From NCBI GenBank assembly GCA_015178975.1, contig WHVD01000009.1, positions 496,001 to 560,000 on the forward strand: 64,000 nucleotides of DNA, in the 5' to 3' direction. Made by a program: the position numbers and the translations under genes. This document shows positions 57,551 through 64,000 of the stretch, piece after piece. The DNA is from Hysterangium stoloniferum (Eukaryota > Basidiomycota > Agaricomycetes > Hysterangiales > Hysterangiaceae). Within the stretch, counting starts at the first letter, position 1; the number at the start of each line of letters is the position of its first letter. The notes under the pieces are model-generated. The model had not been told where the DNA came from. It searched no databases and saw nothing but the letters and a program-made list of their open reading frames with translations.

Positions 57551-60500
57551 TTAGAGTGATGATAAAGGTCCGGGTTTGCCTGGATAAGCCGTGTGGAAGT
57601 CAGTAACAATTTCCATAGCATGTCCAAGTTCCGTGGCCAATATCCATGAAGTTTCCTCGTCGGTACCTTCATAACCTGCCCATTTAACTAAATAGAGCAA
57701 TTTACAAGTACGTCGGCGATTGTCGATTTTAGAATCCAATATTTCGGAAACTTCGAATTCGGGTTCTCCATCAATGATGACCGGAGGGGACGGAGGTTGA
57801 ATACGTTCCGGGAATGAGTTAGGAACACAAGGTTCTAACATGGAAATGTGGAAAACAGGGTGGACTGCTCTCATACTGTCAGGAAGACAGAGAGTCCATG
57901 AAAGTGAACCGGCTTGTGCTATAATTTCAAAAGGTCCTAAGAATTTCTCAGCGAGTTTTTTAGCAGGTCGGGTAGTACGGAAGAATTGAGCTTTTACAAA
58001 AACCTGATCACCAATTTTAAAATTAGGAGGCGGGATCCTGTTTTTGTCCGCGGAACATTGATAATATTCCTGTGCGGAAGAAATAGCTTTCCAAAGTTCT
58101 TGATGTAATTCGTCGAGATCGGTAATAAATTCTTGAGCATGGACCAAAGCCAAATCTCATTCGGAATGTACTGTGAGATTCGGATTATAGCCTTTATTGG
58201 CGAAGAAGGGAGATATGCTGGTGGTTGCATTCAGGGAGTTATTGTAGGCGAATTCCGTGATCGGAAGAAGGGATTTCCAGTTGTCCTGTTGGTAATTACA
58301 ATAGATGCGGAGATATTGTTCCAGTGTTTGATTAACACGTTCTGTTTGTCCATCACCTTCCGGGTGATATCCCGAGGTGAAGTGTAGTTTCATGTCGAGG
58401 GCTTTTCCGAGGGCCTGGAAGAAATGGGAGACGAACTTGGAGCCTCGATCGGAAGTTACGTGAGATAGAACTCCGTGTTTGGAAAATACGTGAATAATGA
58501 AAAGTTCCGCTAATTGTAAGGACGTGATTGTATCATGAGTGGGTATGAAAATGCCTTGTTTCGAGAATCAGTCCACAACAACTAGAATGGATGTAAAGCC
58601 TTCGGAAGTCGGGAGTTGTTCGATAAAATCCATGGAAATTGAATTCCAAGGTTTTTCTGGTATCGGGAGTTGTTTGAGAAGGCCGTACGGCTTATGCCTC
58701 TGGGTTTTGGAGCGTAAGCAGGTGGTGCATGACTTACAGAACTGAGTTACGAAATCTCGGAGGTTGGGCCAAGTATATTCTCTACGGATTAAACCAAGAG
58801 TATTGTTGATGCCGTAATGTCCAGAGATTGGATGATCGTGTTTATACTGAAGTACGCGGAGTTGGAGATTGTCGGAATCTGGAACGTAGATACGTCCATC
58901 GAGACGGATAAAACCTTGAGAGTCTTGTGACCATCGGGGTTGGTTGGGATTGTCGGGAACGTCTAAATGTGGCTTGAGGGCCAGGTCGGAAGTGAGTGTG
59001 GAAAGGATATCTTGATGTAATTGCTCAATGTCCATAATCATGATGCTACGCATAATTGGATAGTAAAGGGAAGTTGCTCGGATAGATGCGGAAAGTTGTT
59101 GCGTTGTAAAAACCGGTTTCAAGTTATGCGGATTAACAACAGCGTAGTTACTTTCCCCCTCTTTAGGATAGACGTCCCATCGTCAAGTGATGGCATCTGG
59201 CTTTCCACCAAGACGTCCAGGTCAGAAACGGATAATCATGTTGAAAGCGGAAAGGAATTCAGACCAACGGGCCTGCCGGCAGGTTAAAGGTTTAGTGGTA
59301 GAAAAATATTCGAGATTTTTGTGATCGGTAACAACGTCAACGGGAGTTGCAGAACCTTTGAGATAATGGCGCCAATGTTTGAAAGCTTCAAAAATAGCCA
59401 AAAGTTCCTTATCATGAACGTCGTAATTGAGTTCGGATACTGAAAGTGTCCGAGAAAGAAATGCGACCAGATGAATTTCACCGTCAGAATCTTGAATGGA
59501 AAGGATCGCGGCAATTGCATAATCGGAAGCATCGGTTTCCACAATAATCGGAACATCAGGTTTCCAATGGGAAAGGATCGGGGCAGAAGTGAAAGCATTT
59601 TTTAAAGTCTGGAAGGCGGAGCGGCATTTATCGTCAAAAACCCATGGTTGAGTTTTACGGGTAAGACGAGTGAGCGGTACTGTAATATCCGAGTAGTTCC
59701 GAATAAAATGACGGTAAAAGTTGGCGAAACCTAAAAATGATTGAATGTCCTTGACCTTCCGTGGTTCAGGCCAGTCATGGACAACTTGAACCTTGGTTTC
59801 ATCCATACGGAGACCATCAGGGCCGATGATGAAACCTAAGTATTCAATAGAATCCATGTCGAAATAACATTTTTTACCATTGGCGAAAAGACCATTTTTA
59901 CGGAGTCTTCGGAAGACTTCACGGACCTGTTCATCGTGAAGAGTGGGGTCCTCGGAAAATACCAAAATGTCGTCCAAATAGACTATAACACATACGTCAA
60001 GCATGTCGGAAAATATATCATTAACAAAACGTTGAAAAGCGGAAGGGGCGTTGGTAAGGCCGAATGGCTAACCAACCATTCAAAGGATCCATAGCAAGTC
60101 CGAAAAGCAGTTTTCCATTCGTCGCCCTCGGCAATTTGGACCAAATGATAGGCATGTTTGAGATCTATTTTGGTGTAAATCCGAGCTTTCCGTGGGGCAT
60201 CGAGTAAATCGGTAATGAGTGGCAGTGGATACTTATCTTTCCGTGTGATGGAATTTAATCCTCTGAAATCAACACAGAGTCGAAGGGAGCCATCCTTTTT
60301 ACGGATGAAAAGGACGGGTGCTCCATACGGAGACTTTGAGGGACAGATAAAACCTATCGACAAATGTTCATCCAGGAACTCCCAAATAGACGAAAGTTCC
60401 AATTGGGATAATGGGTAAATAGGTCCTAACGGAGGGTTTGAACCGGGCTCAATATCGATTTTTAAGTCATAAGGCCTATGTGGTGCAAGCCTGTCAGCTT

Positions 60501-61230
60501 TTTGCTTACTGAAAATGTCCGCGAAATCATGGTATTTTTCAGGAACTCCTTCCAGGTCGGCTTTTAGCTCAGATAATTCTGGAGTCGCAAAACGACCAGA
60601 TGCTTCATCAACTTTTAAGCTGATCGAAAAACATTGCGAACCATCCAGTTTACTCGCCCTAACAAATGCCAAAGCATTGATGAGAGAGATTTTTGGAGGC
60701 TCGGAAGTCTCGGTAGAAGCCGGAGGTGCCGTTGATGCCGAAAAGGTGTTGGCCAGAAAAGACGCAGCAGGAGGAACGGAAGTGTGGGGAGTTCGGAAAG
60801 TAATACTGCCCAATACCCAGTCAATCAACGGATTATATCGGGTGAGCCAGTTGTATCCAAGAACTACCGAACAGCTAGAGTCCAACTGTGTTATGAAAAA
60901 GGTAACCATCTGGGATGTTCCACAAGGGAACCGGATAGACATGTCGCAGGCTTGAGTAATTGCCGTATTGCTAGTGCCGTCAAACAAACGTAAGGAAATT
61001 GCGGGAACAGAATGGAGTTTCAGATTATGTTTCGTGGCAAAGGTTGTATCTACAAAACAGTGTGTGGAGCCGGAATCTATTAGAGCTCGGAACACTAAAT
61101 TTCCAAGAAAGTCAGAGACGAGTTTTACGAATAATGAATCGGGATTAGAGAGAGCGGACGCGTTGAGGCGGATAACCTCGGAAACACGGAGAGAGTCAAC
61201 ACAACCCTCTGTCCGTGCAGATTCTGGAGG
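57551..61230 (-). pseudogene. Gypsy pol region (broken)
   Basis: On the minus strand from about 61095 down: protease with DSGSTHCFVD; reverse transcriptase with the catalytic YLDDILVFSED motif near 59970; RNase H with DASDYAIAAIL near 59510; integrase zinc-binding (HDHPISGHYG, then C-x2-C) and core regions at 58400-58900; and at 57640-57780 a chromodomain (LYLVKWAGYEG, then ETSW), expected to bind modified histone tails. The reading frame is interrupted a few times, so the copy is not autonomous, but all domains are present and close to full length. Confidence 0.9.
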
Positions 61231-61235
61231 GTTGC

Positions 61236-62462
61236 TTACTCTTTTTTCGACTCCGTGGCGGGTTTTTCCTTAGACGTTGTAGTCGTAGTGGAAGTTACTG
61301 CGCGAGCCTTGGAAGAGCTAGATTTAACGGTACAGTCGGAAACCTTGTGTCCGCCTTTTCCGCAGAAAAGGCAGAGGTCGTTGTCCATACGCCATTGTTT
61401 CTCCTTCGGGGTGAGTTTACCGTCGGTACCCAACAAATGGGAAATGTCGGGTTTGTCGGAAGTTGACTGTTTCTCCTTGTTGGATTTCTTGTCTTTCTTC
61501 CGGTCGGAATTTGATTTGCCAGTATTAGTGCCAGAGCCGGTATTATTGCCTGAGTTGTTGCCGGAAGACTTGCTAGTCGACGCCTTGTTGTTCTGAGAAC
61601 GTTCCGTCGGGTTTTCTCGAGAAACCTCGGCTTTTCGTTCCCAATAACGGGCATCAGATGTTTGAGCTTTCATCCGCATGAGTTGGAGAGTTTTTGGCTT
61701 TCCATCTTTGCAGATTTCGTCTCTAAGGCGTGACGGAAGTCCCATATAGAAATGGTGCCTGAGGGCGGAATCGTCCCATCCACATCGTGCGGCGAGGGTA
61801 TTAAACTTGACGAGATAATCGGAAACTCGTTGATTGTCCTTCATCTTGAGTGTCATTAGTTCATTTTCTGCTTCGCCGGATTGATCGTAAGGTCCGAAAT
61901 TAGTTTCCAGTTCTTCCACGAAAGCATCCCAGTCGTCGAGCCATACGGGTGTCTCGTCGGATATTCTGGATAGTCTGGGTTCGAACCAATCCTGAGCGGT
62001 ATCCTTGAGATAAGAGAGTGCAAAATTGACTTTTCGACTGTCGGATTTAAAAACATTGGGTCGATCACGGAAACTGAAACGGCATTGGAGAAGGAAATTC
62101 TTCAATTTTTTTGGATCCTTGCCGGTAAACGGTTCGGGTTCTTTGACTCCGGTGCGGGATGATTCTTTGCTATCCTCAGCGGATTTCAAATAGTCAGCGA
62201 ATTTCACAATGGAGTTGATAAACAATATTTCAGTCGGTTCGTCGGAAGATTTCTTTTTCGATGTCTCCGGCTGATCTTCTGCTTCGTTGTCGGAAGTGTG
62301 GGGAACATTGGGATCTTTTGTTACCTCGGTAACCTCCTCGGTAACTTCTTCGACTGAAGCTGATGTTGTCGGCTGAATTGGAGTTTCAGGTTGAGTGGTG
62401 TAAAGTTGCAATGGGGATTGAAGTTGGGATGGTCCTTTGGCAGCTTTGCGTTTGGGACCCAT
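61236..62462 (-). CDS. Gypsy Gag
   Basis: Intact 408-residue frame starting MGPKRKAAKG. A Pro/Thr/Glu-rich N-terminus is followed by a capsid-like helical region (residues about 105-260, including FKSDSRKVNFALSYL and WDAFVEELETNFGP), then a Lys/Ser/Asn-rich nucleocapsid with a CCHC zinc knuckle (CLFCGKGGHKVSDC). Structural protein of the element particle. Same layout as the decayed gag at about 39772-41020. Confidence 0.9.
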   Translation of the reverse strand: MGPKRKAAKGPSQLQSPLQLYTTQPETPIQPTTSASVEEVTEEVTEVTKDPNVPHTSDNEAEDQPETSKKKSSDEPTEILFINSIVKFADYLKSAEDSKESSRTGVKEPEPFTGKDPKKLKNFLLQCRFSFRDRPNVFKSDSRKVNFALSYLKDTAQDWFEPRLSRISDETPVWLDDWDAFVEELETNFGPYDQSGEAENELMTLKMKDNQRVSDYLVKFNTLAARCGWDDSALRHHFYMGLPSRLRDEICKDGKPKTLQLMRMKAQTSDARYWERKAEVSRENPTERSQNNKASTSKSSGNNSGNNTGSGTNTGKSNSDRKKDKKSNKEKQSTSDKPDISHLLGTDGKLTPKEKQWRMDNDLCLFCGKGGHKVSDCTVKSSSSKARAVTSTTTTTSKEKPATESKKE

Positions 62463-62496
62463 GATGAGTGAGTCGCAGAGTTGAGATCTGATATAC

Positions 62497-63081
62497 TGTT
62501 AAGTGCCATGTCGGGAACTTATTCCGGAACTATCGGGAAGTCACCGGAAAGTCGGGAACAACTAGATAGGGTCAGGACGTCGGCTTCAGCTTATGTGCTG
62601 CGCCTCTACGCAAACGCTCAATGTCCTTAATTTCGGAGGTGAGACTTGTGATGGGAGTTATGGATATTCAGAGTTCCGAAGAGTTCCGAATATCGAGCAT
62701 ACAGAAAGATGGGAGAAGGAATAAGAAACTAAGTCGATATCAGATCTAAGGTAAAGTACAAATTCGCGGAAACTAATATAAGTCTGCTCGTTATTGTACT
62801 ACAAACTAAGACCATAATAAGATGGAAACGGAAGTGTTCTTAAAACAGAAATACAATAAGACATATTAGGAAGGCAATATTCCGTAACAGGAATATAACA
62901 AACAAACGAGTGAATACTTGTCAACGGACAAATTACCAAATGCGGAACAAGGGAAGAATGCGGATGATACGGTAACTATGATGTTCCGTAGTCGGAGGTC
63001 AAAGTCGGAAGTCGGGGATCGGAAGTCGGGAGTGGGAGACCGGAAGTCGGATATTGAAACATCCGGGAACGGGTCGTAACA
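62497..63081 (-). repeat. LTR C, 5' LTR of the young Gypsy
   Basis: Nearly identical to 55550-56133. The shared block core is at 62575-62595. Presumed promoter of gag-pol on the minus strand; the gag start lies 35 bp inside. Confidence 0.93.
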
Positions 63082-64000
63082 GTGGTATCCTGAAGGATAT
63101 AGGGATGGTTATTCTACAACCCAGTGACAAAAAGGATAGTGATCAGTGAACAAGCTGAATTTGATGAATGATACACATGGAAACACCAACCACCACAAGT
63201 TACAGATATTGGTGGGAAGGATGAATCAAGTACTAGGGATTATACCCAGGGGCTCCAGTTGTTGAAGAAGAAGATAATCCACCAACTGACTTACCAACTG
63301 TCTCTGTGGGGATCATGAATTCCCTACACCTGAATCTGAAGACAATGGTGTCACACCATCCCCCCAGATCACAGATAATGAGGAGGAAGAAGATAATAGA
63401 CCAAGTGCCATTCATCATGAATTCCCTGCACCTGAATCTGTAGACAATGCTGCCACACCATCCCCCCAGATCACAGATAATGAGGAGGAGGAAGATAACA
63501 GACCAATTGCTATCCAAAAACCTTCACACAATATAAAACCTCCTAATCAATGGTGGAAAACTTGGAAACCCAATCTGACCACTTCTGACAGTACTGATGA
63601 AATGGAATTGGAGGAGGCACATGTGTCAATTATTTCTGAACCAAGGTCATTTACAGAGGCAATAAATGGTCCACAGGCAAGACAATGGAGAGAGGCAGCC
63701 TTGGAGGAAATGAGCACACAGATTAGCAATGGAACCTGGACCTTAATGAAACTACCACTTGGAAAGAAAGCTTTAGGATCAAAATGGGTTTTCAAGGTGG
63801 AATGAAAGGCAGATGGATCAATAGAACACTTTAAGGCATGATTGGTTGCTAAAGGATACAACCAGTGACCAGGACTTGACTATACAGAGATTTTTGCCCC
63901 AACAATGTGCCATGCTACTATTCATATAGTATTAGCACTGGCTGCAGCAGAAGGCCTCCATCTCCAATCAGTTGACATATCACATGCATTCATCAACAGT

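Larger units (their letters stand above)
55550..63081 (-). mobile_element. Young chromodomain Gypsy (chromovirus-type), full length
   Basis: LTRs at 55550-56133 and 62497-63081 (584 and 585 bp) differ at about ten sites, nearly all CpG/TpG or CpG/CpA. The host Copia protein breaks at ATTGGGTATC and resumes at GGTATCCTG, so GGTATC (55544-55549, 63084-63089) is the likely target duplication, two bases off the right terminus. Order on the minus strand: 5' LTR, gag (61236-62462), pol (57551 to about 61230) with protease, reverse transcriptase, RNase H, integrase and a C-terminal chromodomain, a unique region of 1.4 kb with antisense frames, a polypurine tract and the 3' LTR. Pol is broken, by about three or four breaks. 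About 7.5 kb. Confidence 0.93.
54118..64000 (+). mobile_element. Copia element, interrupted, running off the window
   Basis: A primer-binding-like GGTTATGGGCCCC at 54118 marks the start of the body. Its 5' LTR should lie to the left (about 53840-54117, left end unclear). A gag N-terminus follows at about 54290-54400 (MKLGYWKIVCGKE). The integrase core is at about 55140-55549 and a Copia reverse transcriptase start is at about 63640-64000 (WREAALEEM, LGSKWVFKVE). Two insertions split it: a family A LTR with loss of adjacent sequence (54396-55099) and the young Gypsy (55550-63081). Several breaks; old and dead. Confidence 0.75.

Overview
The window looks like a repeat-swollen stretch of a filamentous basidiomycete (probably Agaricomycetes) nuclear genome. 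The evidence is short GT-AG introns of about 45-65 nt, micro-exons, a DUF7330 protein, an IKS-type kinase with a hydrophobic tail, a cyclophilin with eight exons, GPI-anchored and small secreted proteins, and a very high load of Gypsy and Copia LTR elements. Species cannot be fixed from the sequence alone.

Layout. 1-5 kb: a mosaic of solo and broken LTRs. 5.7-20 kb: the gene-rich island, with a DUF7330 protein, a Nudix hydrolase, lipoyl(octanoyl)transferase LipB, a small secreted protein, an IKS-family kinase and a GPI-anchored Kre9/Knh-like wall protein, plus two weaker small genes. 20.4-23.9 kb: a complete but decayed Copia element with LTRs, target duplication and a 23-nt minisatellite. 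24-27.7 kb: LTR debris and a pogo-type transposase relic. 30.1-32.1 kb: cyclophilin A and an oxidoreductase-like (OXLD1-type) mitochondrial protein. 34-38 kb: a HEAT-repeat pseudogene split by a solo LTR, a tandem pair of near-identical introns, and a tRNA-like/LINE-tail composite. 39.5-51 kb: one old Gypsy element carrying five later insertions, some nested inside others, including a Tc1/mariner transposon. 53.2-53.6 kb: a 20-nt minisatellite. 54-64 kb: a Copia element running off the window, itself interrupted by a young chromodomain Gypsy (55.55-63.08 kb).

How it fits together. The host genes are housekeeping (lipoate attachment, protein folding, signalling) or cell-surface genes and show no operon-like or cluster logic. 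The striking biology is in the repeats. LTR families that otherwise look unrelated share a block of about 75 bp containing ATAAGCTGAAGCCAAGTCC. The young Gypsy carries an antisense gene-like region encoding a coiled coil and a Zn2Cys6-spaced cysteine cluster, with relics of similar regions elsewhere. LTR divergence is concentrated at CpG sites, suggesting cytosine methylation. LTR family letters A-F and C2 are labels made up for this window.
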